A stretch of DNA of 64,000 nt. Source: Adiantum capillus-veneris (taxonomy: Eukaryota; Streptophyta; Polypodiopsida; Polypodiales; Pteridaceae). Under the pieces are notes generated by a model. The model was not told the DNA's origin and ran no database searches. It saw nothing but the letters and a program-made list of their open reading frames with translations. Position 1 is the first letter of the stretch, and every line of letters begins with the position of its first letter. Where the stretch lies: the NCBI GenBank assembly GCA_014529385.2, contig CM043962.1:124974470-125038469 (forward strand), in the 5' to 3' direction. The translations under genes and the position numbers were made by a program. Positions 1 to 10,302 of the stretch are shown one piece after another.

Positions 1-159
1 ATTCCTTGATAAACTTTAACTTTTGGTCATACCTGCAAATATCATATACTCAAGAAATACAATCAATAAAATCTTAGCAATGTCAATGAAAATAATCACA
101 ATCAAAATGTCATAAGAGAAGGTTTCCAATGATGTCCTTCTTGTAACATAACAATGGAT

Positions 160-1110
160 AATACATAAATACATGACATGAGATGACGTCCATACAATAT
201 TCAAGAAAATTTCCATAACAATGATGACATGACAATCAGATAACACATATGCATGTATAACAAAACAAGAGTATATGTGCGCACATTTGTATGTATAACG
301 AGATGATCTCCATATGAAATTCAAGAAAATGGCCATAATAATGATGGCATGATGATCACATAGCACTTATGTGTGTACAACAAAATAAGAATCTATGTGT
401 GCACATAAGTACATGACACAAGGTGATGTCTAAGCAGATGTTCATAACAATGACCATAGTAATGATGGCATGACGATGATGATTTTTGAGATGATATTCA
501 TAAGAATGGCCATAATAATGATGTCATGATGATCAGATAGCACATATGTATGTATAACAAAGTAAGAATGTATGTGTGCATGCAAATGCATGACACAAGG
601 TGATTTTCGAGAAGATATTCTTAACAATCCCCATAGTAAGGATGGCATGACAATGATGATGTCTGAGAAGATATTCATAACAATGGCCACAACAATGATG
701 CCATGACAATGACGATGTCCGAGACGATATTCATAACAATGGCCATAACGATGATGGCATGACGATTGATAATGTCTGCGACGATATTCATAACAATGAC
801 CATAGTAATGATGACATGAGGATGACGATGTTTGAGATGATATTCAAGACAATGTCCATAACAATGGTGGCATGAGGATCAGATAGCACATATGTAGGTA
901 TAACAAAATAATAATGTATGTGTGCAAATAAATACATGACATAAGATGATGTCTGAGAAGATATTCATAACAATCACCATAGTAATGATGGCATGACGAT
1001 GGAGATGTCCAAGACGATATTCATAACAATGGGCATAACAATAATGGCATGACGATGACAATGTTTCAGATGCTATTCATAAGTGATTTCCATAACAATA
1101 AGTTTTCAGG
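160..1110. repeat. Composite AT-rich tandem repeat, ~57-bp unit
   Basis: A unit of about 57 bp with the core 'gatattcataacaatgg' followed by an 'atgatggcatgacgatg'-type tail recurs many times, for example near 724, 783 and 838. Some units are separated by a second module of roughly 75 bp beginning 'cagatagcacatatg', seen near 236, 357, 533 and 884, which gives a two-module array. Copies are diverged by substitutions and small indels. Long open frames on the minus strand here (16-1061) follow from the repeat period and show no protein family features. I see no gene in 1-1110. Confidence 0.8.
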
Positions 1111-1194
1111 AGGCAAGATGACGCATTCAACTCTATAGAATGATCATCAAGGCACAAAATCAAGTAAACTACTCCATCAAGAATTTTAGTAATA

Positions 1195-1800
1195 ATTCAT
1201 TGTAAATTATGTGAATTTGTTTACTAGTGATAGAGTATCAAACTCTCCAATATTCTTGATCATCAAGGCACAAAATCAAGTAAATTACTCCATCAAGAAT
1301 TTTAGTAATAAATCATTTTAAATTATGTGAATTTCTTTACTAGTGATAGAGTATCAAACTCTTCAATATTGGTCATGTCACTACATGTAAACTATATGAA
1401 TTTCTTTACTAGTGATAGAGTATCAAACTCTCCAATATTGGTCATGTCACTACCTGAGCATCATATATTGAAGTTGAAATATTCAACACAATGTCTAGTA
1501 GACCATCATACCAATATTATATGAATTTTTTTACTAGTGATAGAGTATCAAACTCTCCAATATTGGTCATGTCACTACATGTAAATTATATGAATCTATT
1601 TACTAGTGATAGAGTATCAAACTCACCAATATTGGTCATGTCACTACATGAGCATCATATATTGAAGTTAAAATATTCAACACAATGTCTAGTAGACCAT
1701 CATACCAAGCACTAATGCTCAAATCCTTGGAGCATCACAAATTGAAGTTAAAATATTCAACACGTCGTCTAGCAACTCATCATATGAAGCACTATATTAA
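1195..1800. repeat. Tandem repeat with 'actagtgatagagtatcaaa' core
   Basis: The core occurs five times, starting near 1223, 1339, 1409, 1533 and 1602, so spacings alternate between about 70 and about 120 bp. The longer spacer carries a second module ('gagcatcatatattgaagtt') that itself recurs near 1456, 1647 and 1731. Each core contains a short self-complementary stretch (AGAGT...ACTCT). The small plus-strand ORFs at 1327-1715 are products of the repeat. Confidence 0.8.
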
Positions 1801-1884
1801 AATCCATGGGCATATTATTCCATGGGATCAAAGTCAGTTGGTATAAAATTCATCTCTGTTGAATAAAAAAATATGACACAAAAT

Positions 1885-2225
1885 GTACTTAGAAAAATAA
1901 GCCTCACGTACGTCATAAGAGCTCTAAGAACATAACTCGGCCCAACAATTTTTTCCACGTGATTTTAAAGGGCTTGTTCAGTCAATCTGATTCGACAATG
2001 TCAGTCAAAGATATAATGAAAGAAAATCTATGGTATACAAATTCATCAAGTCCAGCTAGAAAGATAAGCCTCACATATGACACAAGAACATTAAGCATGT
2101 AACCCCTATAATTTTCTGTCTACATGATTTTCAAGGGCCTGTTCAATCAAATCTCAATCTATAATTTTATTCAAAATATAATAAAAGAAACTATATGATA
2201 TGCAAACTACAACCTCTTCTCACAA
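1885..2225. repeat. Diverged direct duplication, ~170-bp period
   Basis: The segment with 'ataagcctcac' near 1895 is repeated near 2063. Both copies run through a 'gattttaaagggcttgttca'-like stretch and an 'atataatgaaagaaa'-like stretch in the same order. The copies are clearly diverged. No coding potential is evident. Confidence 0.6.
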
Positions 2226-3215
2226 ACTATTGCAGAGCCTACAGTCAGCACCAAGATCAACTTACTCATGAATAAACCAGGTATGACATTCCTTGTCACC
2301 ATTGATGTCAAAGCCATGGAAACTATACGTTACTCTCATGAGAGTAGAGACCAACTTACTCAATAAACCATGGGCTAACATCACCTAAACAGACACTGAC
2401 ATCGTGAAAACATGCTCTTTGATTATCCATACACACAATGCTACCACCATAGAGCATGCATCACATCACTCAAAGACCACACCGGTCATTGTCCTAGATG
2501 CCTATGGGTCTCTAATCTTGTATTGATTTCAATTGCAATTTACATCAAGTAGTCCCCATCAAGACCTTAGATATAAACTATCCGCAATGATGTCTTCATC
2601 CATCACATCCAGGCTACGACCTAATGATTCAAGGACCTTACATAAAACAGCGTATACTTCAGTGTGTCTGCATGTAAATACTGTGACAAAAATTGAAACT
2701 CATAAAACAAAACAAATTTCTAGGACCCTGCCCATAAGACACAACTCTACAATCTATACCTCAGCAATGTCCTTAGTCGTTTCTGTTTTTTTTCGATGCG
2801 TGCACATCTCATAAGTTGCTATTAATAGACTTGTCAGCTCAACTAATAATTCCAGTAGGTCTTGCAAGCTGCTAATATAATCAAGCAAATGTCAAGATGC
2901 GAGAAAATTCTGCTTGTTGAGAAAGGCTCCAAGTAATACCATAGCGCACCTCAGCTCAGCTAGGCATAATATCATAATATCTAGGTGGTCATGCATGCTT
3001 GTTGTACTAAAAAAATTAAAAATGAAAATAGCATGTGAAATAAAAATAAACAAGGTAAAAATAGAATTATTTCAGGATGATTGAGGCCGGTGGTTGTAGC
3101 CATCGCGAGCCGCAAGGATGCAACATTGAACTAGTGTGTTGAGTTCAGATTTGAAGTTCTTGCAACCATGAATTCTCTTTGTAGTCAGGACTTGAGATGG
3201 ATACAATCGGCACAA
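2226..3215. other. No recognisable gene
   Basis: AT-rich sequence between the repeats and the Hsp70 pseudogene. The 93-codon plus-strand open frame at 2533-2814 has no motif or composition that suggests a real protein. I see nothing else to annotate. Confidence 0.5.
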
Positions 3216-3361
3216 TTGCACTCAGGATTTAAACCGGAGATAGCTCTTGCATCCTTAGTTGCCTCCATTTCAGAATCCTTGAAATAGGAAGGAACAGTGA
3301 CAGCTGCATTCTTCATTGTACTTCCAACAAAAGCCTCAGTAATCTCTTTCATCTTCACAAG
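3216..3361 (-). pseudogene. Hsp70 pseudogene fragment, copy B
   Basis: The minus strand encodes a diverged piece of the Hsp70 nucleotide-binding domain: [11 protein letters not shown], then [15 protein letters not shown], then a KDS...EATKDA stretch leading into ISGLN. These match in order the conserved 'kM+EiAEayLG...kNAVvTVPAYFnDsQRqaTkDAG' block of plant Hsp70s. Only about 50 codons are present and nothing of the domain continues on either side, so it is a fragment. It lies about 152 bp from a second copy of the same block. This copy preserves the VTVP and ATKDA motifs better than its neighbour. Confidence 0.75.
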
Positions 3362-3379
3362 TCAGCAAACCACACTCAC

Positions 3380-3560
3380 ATTCAAACCGGAGATAACTCC
3401 TACACCTTAGTTACCTGTCTTTAAGATTTATTAAAGTAGGCAAGAACAATGAAAACCGCATTCTTCATTGTACTTCCAAGAAAGGCCTCACCAATCTCTT
3501 TCATCTTCACAAGCACCATAGACGAAATCTCCTCAACAACAAAGGAGTGGTGTGCTTGGC
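3380..3560 (-). pseudogene. Hsp70 pseudogene fragment, copy A
   Basis: The minus strand reads [19 protein letters not shown], then [11 protein letters not shown], then AYFNKS followed by a stop. This is the EEISSMVL...AYFN block of the Hsp70 ATPase domain, with TVP replaced by IVL and a stop where the 'DSQRQATKDAG' segment should follow. Diverged remnants of that segment and of 'ISGLN' can be seen past the stop down to about 3380. It is a tandem duplicate of copy B, and the duplication probably followed pseudogenisation because neither copy has flanking domain sequence. An in-frame start exists at 3633, but residues before EEISS do not look like Hsp70. Confidence 0.75.
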
Positions 3561-4613
3561 AACATACAAGTGGCATCACGTTTGGAGGATGCAGGTGTGC
3601 CTTGGCTGCTACATTAGAATGCACCTTCTGCAATCAACTTTTCTAGTCTACGATTCCTATACCATCTTTGCATTGAGAGCTTGCAAGTCAAGGTTTGATT
3701 TGACTGTGCTGCAAGGAGTTGCAGTGCTACAGTGTGCAAGTCTTGTAGGTCGAGGATGCCTACTATTGAGAAAGGCTCTAAAGACAGGAGCAACGGCCAC
3801 TTTTTACAATTGCAGACTATAGAGTATAATGATAAATCTATTATGTCAACCAAAAATAGTAGCCCAAAAAAGCAGCTAAGAATAGCTAGCCAAAAATAAT
3901 CACCCTCGCGAGGCACTACTACAAATTCCATAAAAATACGAATGCATAATGCACATGCAAATGCTGGGCTGGAGCAGGATTATTTAGAGGATGCAGGAAA
4001 AAATCATGCTATATTGTTAATAATAGCAAGCATCTCTGATTTGCCGTGCTTGGTATGAGCTACTTCTCATCTCTTCTGCATGCATGCAATAGCTTCTCGG
4101 TATTGTCTCTGTCTCCCACTCCTCTACTCATGCATCCCTGATCTTCATTTGAATTGCTCGTTACCATCTAGACTCTCACACTCGGGTTGCTACACAAGCA
4201 TATGCTCATTCAGGAGCACTTAGCCAACATGAGACTCGCACTTTGGCTTCTACACGCTTCATCCTCTTATTGCCCTCACACTTTGGCTGTTACACAAGCA
4301 TACATTTTATGCAGTCGGTTGCATCCTCGCACTCAGACTTCAATATGGAGGCGGCCATGAAAAATGTTATTTAATTATATTAAATAAATATCTTCAATAC
4401 TAACTATCCTCGTCCACATAGACTTCAACAACATCAAATTGCTATTACAAAGGTTTTATATTCTCACACAATCCAACCAAAATATTACTAAGAATCTTTA
4501 CAAATAGATACTTATCTGATTGATTCCTTGATATGGAAAACCTCAATTGTGGTTGTCTTAGAAATCTCGATTGTTGCTATCTTTGAAATTCTTTTCTGGT
4601 TGTGCTCTCTGTA
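3561..4613. other. No recognisable gene
   Basis: Low-complexity and AT-rich DNA. Between about 4150 and 4330 a short motif of the type 'cactttggctnctacac' recurs three times, which suggests a small degenerate repeat. Part of this stretch would be internal sequence of the minus-strand LTR element whose primer site is at 4614-4625, but no coding sequence for such an element is visible. Confidence 0.4.
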
Positions 4614-4625
4614 GCTCGGATACCA
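4614..4625 (-). other. Primer-binding site next to LTR
   Basis: On the minus strand the 12 bases read TGGTATCCGAGC, one mismatch from TGGTATCAGAGC, the initiator-Met tRNA primer site used by many plant LTR retrotransposons. It abuts the CA end of the LTR at 4626-4798 with no gap, as expected for a 5' LTR. Confidence 0.7.
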
Positions 4626-4798
4626 TGTTGACGATGGAAGAGGACCAAGACGAGAGATGAGAGAGGGAAGGAGAGAGAGGAAGATGACTTTAGACCTACA
4701 AACCCCAAATGTGTAGAATACTCACACAGATGATGTATAATATATAGAGGGGACCCATTTGCTATATATGGAGTTCGTGCTGTATATAGAACTCAACA
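4626..4798 (-). mobile_element. Short 173-bp LTR (TRIM- or copia-like)
   Basis: On the minus strand this segment starts TGTTGA and ends TCAACA, the canonical TG...CA form with a 6-bp terminal inverted repeat. It contains TATA-like sequences (tatatatag) and is followed immediately by a tRNA-Met-type primer site. The other side (4799-4824) is a GA/CT-rich tract that resembles a polypurine tract. An LTR with a PPT-like tract before it and a PBS after it suggests either a TRIM whose neighbours have been lost or a chance placement of the CT microsatellite. No second copy of the LTR is visible in the window. Confidence 0.6.
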
Positions 4799-4824
4799 TC
4801 TCCCTCTCTCTCTCTCTCTCTCTC
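4799..4824. repeat. (CT)n microsatellite / possible polypurine tract
   Basis: About 26 bases of CT-rich repeat, purine-rich on the minus strand, directly adjoin the LTR start at 4798. Confidence 0.8.
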
Positions 4825-7190
4825 ACATCGCATTAGTGGATCGAGCTTTCTCATAGGAATGACAATGACCAGCTACGCTTTTCATTTTTATAGACCATAG
4901 ATAACCTGCTTCAATTACTGAGACATGTGAATGAAATATTGATTGTAATGTGCTTACAAAAAATCTCTACATCCTTGGCCACCAACACAACCAACAATAT
5001 CACTTCTATGGGGAGTATGGAGTAGTTATGCAACCAGGAGAAACATTGGGAGGTCATCTTAACCTCTTCTAAATAAGATAACCACCCTTGAAGATCAGTT
5101 CATCCATCATTAAAAAAAATATGTAACCCTATGTAGCTTCCTTACACCAAGCTTTAATATATTCAATATTAGTGTGAACCTCCTTTTGATAACACTGATC
5201 GTGTCCTGTGACCTTGGAACTTCTTTATTTACACGCATTTTCCTAGTATCCCTGATATGGGCATCCAGCACACTTGATCTACGCTAATAGGTTTGCAATA
5301 TTAGGTATATTCCGTCATTTTATAAATCATGATGGGAATAGTTTTGCAAGAATGTGTCAATAAATGACCATCTAAAATGTTTTTAACATGGACATTTGGT
5401 TATATATAAATAGGTTAGTTTATTTTTTTCCATGGATAAGCCTACCAAGACCTAAGTAGTCTATATTCATACTAAGTTATATGTGGCCACTTGTGCTCAA
5501 GCATAGTAGGATTTTATGATAACCATAGCACCTGGCTGGATGAAGCTAGATTGTACACTTTATGCACTGTCTAAATTATGTGGAAAAATTAAGAGACTTC
5601 TTACCACAAGAAGATGATCAATCATTATATCCCATGGATTGGGGCATAATTCTCATCAATAGCTTGTTGTTGTAGGAGAAAACATTGACCATGGAAACCA
5701 ACTTCAAATATATAATTAAAATGTATGTCTTTCCATGACCCAAAAAAAGATAAAAGACATCAATGACAAGCTAGGAGTAGAATGTGCTAATTGTATTCAT
5801 GATGATACCCTGGGTATATCTAGTACAACCAGAACCCATAGGACTAGACACTACTTGGTGAGAAAAGCCAAGAGAGATGTACAATATCTTTAATAAGAAG
5901 TGAAAATTGTTATCACTTGAGTGTGCGAGGTTTTTCCTTGGGATGGACGACAATCACAAGCAGCTAAGGTGGTTGTAAACTTGTCTTCTCACAATGCCAG
6001 TGTATGTTCTAATGCCTCTATATTGTTGGATGGTGGCAGGTGCAAACTTTAGCCTTGTTCGGTATATGATTTGTTGCCACAACCTTTGTATCAATCTGTT
6101 GTAATTTCTAAGAATATAAAAAATCAGATTGTTATGGCATATATCATATTTTATTAGATTGTTATGACATATGTCATATTTGTTTCTAATGGTGCTTAGT
6201 ATAATCTAATTGTATAGTTTTTATATCAAAGGAGATTTTCATAATAAGCACACACACAAACCCTTTCATTTGTGACCAAAGCCATCGTAAGTAATCTAGT
6301 GGGATGCTCTTTGATCAGTCAAGAAGTCCTACATGTGCCGCACTTTCTCCTAAGCTCACAATCCTCTGCACTATGTTGAGGTCCATCAGAGTAACACTCC
6401 TCACATCCATTGTACATTACCTTTGCAAGCCACTATGGAGGTCATAATCTTCACCCTTGGCGTCCAACTCCTCTTGATGGTCCTTGCCATATATGACAAC
6501 ATAAAGAATGATGGCATCAATGAGCCAATGGGATGCATGTCGTCTTGGATGATCTTGCCCAAGGAAGACATATTGATAATTTGAGTGGCAACAACATCAT
6601 ATTAAGCTGATGTGATACGAGATGAGACCCATAGCTAAGGTTAATCTCAACCATGACATCAACAAAACCAGGTGACAATAGCTTTGTCAATGGTGGTGTA
6701 GTACAATTGTTACTAGTGACATTCGCCAATCCACATTTTTTTTCAAAGCTTCATTTAAAATATTAAATAGGCCATTTATCTTTAAGAGGCTATTCACAAT
6801 AATTTTGTTCGACAAGGATTATATGAATGATGAATGATCTTCTTTTTTACAAAGCCCGACAATTGTCTACTCTGATAATGTCTTTGTAACAATATTAGAC
6901 ACTACCTTGCCATGAGAATGAGTTTTGGTAAGACCTTGTTAATGATTATCATATGATACCTGAGTCTAAATGTATCCAATTGAAGCGAGATGATGAATCC
7001 AGTAGAGAACCTCTTTGATGTATCAAGTGAACCTAGAGAGTAGTGCCAGTTGTATCCAATTGAACCAAGTGATAAGCCCGGTGGGAACCACCTAATAAAT
7101 CAGGTGATCCTAGCCTAGGCATATGACATGACTTTTAGGGAGTGAAAAAAAATTCATCATAATGCACGCCAAGTTTGGCTAAATGGGGTG
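4825..7190. other. No recognisable gene
   Basis: About 2.4 kb of AT-rich sequence. The minus-strand open frames at 5771-5953 and 6517-6729 are short and show no domain. The context suggests old, unrecognisable transposon DNA. Confidence 0.4.
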
Positions 7191-7317
7191 ATTGTTAGGG
7201 TCATCCACGCTTGGCCGGTCAAGATCAAGGTGTGAAGTTTGTAAATTCCTATAAAGGCCTCAAAAACCTAAAATGAAATCTCTCTTTCTTTTTCACAACA
7301 GTCGTGCCTTATTTAAT

Positions 7318-7357
<40 letters not shown>

Positions 7358-7534
7358 CCATGTTTGTGAGAGAAGAAATTTTCTTTTGCTTCATGTTCTA
7401 CATTTCCTACATACAATTTTGTTTAAAATCCTCACATTAACACTGTCATAAGTGGCTCCCAAAGTGCCCCTCATATCAAAAATTAAAAGTGAATGAAAAC
7501 AATCAGAATGAATTCCTAGATTATGGACAAACTT
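7191..7534 (+). promoter_or_regulatory. LTR-like stretch with TATA-like box and (CT)n tract
   Basis: A 'tgttagggtcat' start near 7194 is followed by a TATA-like 'cctataaaggcc' near 7250 and a (CT)17 run at 7322-7355. This spacing resembles U3-TATA-R/U5 of an LTR, but I cannot find its end, a primer site or a second copy. It could equally be an isolated promoter-like stretch. Confidence 0.3.
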
Positions 7535-8000
7535 TCAAACAACCAAAACTTCCTTCAGGCACAATTTATTGCCAACAATTTGTCTAATCTCATCTAGTTT
7601 CAAAAGATAATCTAAACTCTTTTTCATAATTGAGTTGTAGTCCATGCCATGCTGAGGTACTAGTATGAGATCAAAAATAACAAACTCTAGTGGTACGACA
7701 ACCTCTGATCCATAAACCATTTTGAAAAGGGTCATACCAGTAGTAACCTCATATGCTATTTGATATGCCCACAAAGTTGTTCGGAGCTTCTCATCCGGGT
7801 TATGGGGCTCCTTCTAAAAAATATTTGTGAGAATTGTCTTGATGGTCTTATTACTAGTTTTCACATATACATTGCATCTATGATGATATAGTATTGATTT
7901 TGGATTCTTGATAGAGAAAATTTCATTTAGTATCTAGATAGTATCATTTATCAAATGAGTCCCTTGATCTAAAATGATCTACAATGGATAGCCATACCGA
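7535..8000 (-). pseudogene. Ty3/gypsy integrase relic
   Basis: On the minus strand, going down from about 8000, a stretch reads YGYPL, then ILDQGTHLIN, which is the 'G.P..I.SD.GT.F.n' segment around the second catalytic Asp of a retroviral-type integrase. After stops and frame loss the frame at 7774-7535 reads WAYQIAYEVTTGMTLFKMVYG, then a VVPLEF stretch. This is the conserved 'ALWAYRTa.k..tG.TPF.LVYG.eav.P.E' C-terminal part of the gypsy integrase core. Several stops separate the two parts, so it is dead. Flanking gag or RT is not visible on this strand. Confidence 0.75.
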
Positions 8001-9399
8001 CTATCAGGTCCAGCCTCCAGGGCTAGAGGCAAGGTGCTAGTCTGAATGGAGCTTGAGGGTACCTATATAAAGGGTAGAGGCTGGGTGGGAAGATAGGTTC
8101 TAGACTCCCTCTAGCCGAACAACCATACCAGAGATAATTTGGGAAAATGAAAACCATGGAGCTATTTTGGGGAAGGGGCATGCATGAACCTTCTGTATCT
8201 CTAGCTCATGATAAAGAAGCTTTGGTGGGCATGGCCACTTAGAGGAGGAGGGAAGATTGCAGCAACGTGCAATGAAACACATCTTGTTAGGCTTTTTAGA
8301 GTGCACAGGGGAGTGGACAAAACCTTATTTCTTCATCTCACGATCATAAGATTACTATATGGCAACGTGAGCAACCTTCTCTCTCCAACGTCGCCCACCA
8401 TCATTGTGGTTCAAAAGTCTTTGTGTTTTTCCCACTTGAACAACCAAGGCAAGCCCATATTGGTTGATTTTCAAAAAGGTCCCCTAAGAGAGCGTGCCCA
8501 CGACCCCCCCCCCCCCCCCCCCCCCCCACCCCACCCCCACCCTTCACCTTCTCTCTTCTAATAAGAGCTGGTAGCAAAGCCAACAAGGTTGAAAGGAAAG
8601 TAGGAAGTGGAGACAAAGAAAAACCATGTCGCAGTACCTCTGGAATTGTAGGAAAATTTTATTTAATTTAGAAGATTACAAAGGTAAGCATCTCTCTAAT
8701 TTTCTTCTATTGAAATGTGTTTGACTGTCCAAGTCCTATCAACAAGGTTTTCTTCCACACAAAGAGGGAAAAACTATAGCAAGATCTTTTTGCTACCTAT
8801 AGATTGATGGTCTATCTTCATCGAATTAGATACAATCTTTTTTGAATGTCTTTCAATTGGCAAAAATTGCAATGGGATAGTTCTTTATGATGTTTGCAAT
8901 CAACATCAACAATTGATTATGATTTGACAATATCAATTTAGCAAGGCTAATTGATTTTTGTTTTCGTTGTTTGTAGCTAGTTCTTGAAAATTTTGACAAT
9001 GATGTTTTCTCTAAGGTGCATCTTTTCTCTAGCTAGAACAACATATTGTGATATGGATTCATATATTGATACACAATGTACGTTTGATTTTGAAATCCGT
9101 CGACGCCAGCTTTGTCTGGTGCTACCTCGCGGTTGGTTACTCTCATGAACGTTGCCCATTCAGAAAATAGTTTGGATGATAGCATGTTACATCGAACTGC
9201 CTGATAACCAAGAGTTTAGAAAAATGCATACACACATGATTGTTTTAGAGTCTAGTTTTACACAGTTGAATGCAAATTTCACTAAGATGTCTCATATGCT
9301 TATGCAATTCATGCAATAGTCATCCAAGGGACAAGTTAGTGAGCATACTAGGGTTTTTGTAGCATTTGTGCCTAGAAGGAGCACCCCTGGTTTGCAAAA
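8001..9399. other. Non-coding; poly-C run and TATA-like site
   Basis: A TATA-like 'cctatataaaggg' lies at about 8060. At 8504-8527 there are 24 consecutive C residues followed by C-rich ACCC repeats to about 8545. The 117-codon plus-strand frame at 8208-8561 ends in a proline run created by that tract and is not credible as a protein. I see no other gene. Confidence 0.5.
8504..8527. repeat. Homopolymer C24
   Basis: Twenty-four C residues in a row. Its length is also a plausible place for sequencing or assembly error. Confidence 0.95.
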
Positions 9400-9429
9400 G
9401 CAATCCTCCAATCTGGAGGGTTGCACCTT

Positions 9430-9950
9430 CTCTCTCAAGAAGAGGTGGATGACTTATTGAAGGATACCAAGCCACCAAGTTTTAGAGGGGTGTAAAGGGA
9501 GCACAAAAAATATATTTTGAATATATTCATGAGAAAATGGGATGGGATTTGTGATCTTCAACACACTTGAGATGCAATCAAGGCACTACAAAGAAGACTA
9601 ACACTAGAGGGTAAGGCCTACAACTGGTGGATCAAGGAGAATGGTATCATATTACATACTTGTGAAGCCTTCAAGAATGTGTTCAAAAGGTATTTTTGCA
9701 CACAAATGAAGCGGGTAAAAATTGGTATGCATGGGAAAAGTGTTCTATATATGCACCAGGATACGACACATTGGAGTATATCTTGCACTATCATGATGTG
9801 ATTCTCAAGGTAGAGAGTCTTGATACTTTTCATCAAGTACGTGGGTTTATCCATGGATTGACATAAGAGCTTCAAAAGCATGTTAAAACCTAGGACCCAA
9901 AGATGGTTGATGACCCGATGAAAAAGCATTACTTAAAACTCACATTTTTG
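9430..9950 (+). pseudogene. Retrotransposon gag relic
   Basis: Plus-strand translation in shifting frames gives DDLLKDTKPPSFRG, then ALQRRLTLEGKAYNWW, then EAFKNVFKRYF, then a VESLDTFHQVRGFIHGL stretch. This order (P.F.G ... a...L.G.A..WW ... w...F...F ... Y...F..L) is that of the plant retrotransposon gag domain (Retrotrans_gag). Stops and frameshifts interrupt it several times, so it is non-functional. It lies upstream of a pre-RT fragment at 10170-10300 on the same strand, consistent with one internally deleted gypsy element. Confidence 0.65.
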
Positions 9951-10159
9951 GCACCGCTTATATAAATGCATGAACACAGCATGAACATAGCAAGAGAAGA
10001 TTCATAGTAGCTACGTATTATGTATCCGAGAAGCCAAGGGGCCTAGGTGACATTTTTCTTCATTTTTTATCAAATGTTGATAATGTTTTAAATGACAATT
10101 CCTCGACGCGGCATAATTCTCCCTCTTCTCTTCCAACAATGGCTATTTCTCTCTCAGCA

Positions 10160-10302
10160 GAATAAGTAAATGTTGCTAATAGTTTAAAAGATTTATTAAT
10201 GGAATACAAAGATGTATTCTCAAATGATTTTTCACTAAGGTTACCATTGACACGTTGTCAAGAAGTTGGCGGTCTTGTCAGGAAGGCACCGGGCCTCTTG
10301 CT
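10160..10302 (+). pseudogene. Gypsy pol relic, pre-RT segment
   Basis: The plus strand encodes LKDLLMEYKDVFSNDFS, which matches the 'l..ll.eykDVF' segment found just before the RT domain in Ty3/gypsy pol. RT itself is absent: the sequence moves into non-coding DNA that contains a 19-bp block (10284-10302) shared, inverted, with the LTR-like end at 20621. It probably belongs to the same decayed element as the gag relic at 9430-9950. Confidence 0.5.

Noticed and set aside
8208-8561. 117-codon plus-strand ORF ending in a proline run
   Set aside because: The tail is the C24 homopolymer, and the rest shows no domain and overlaps minus-strand frames of equal length.
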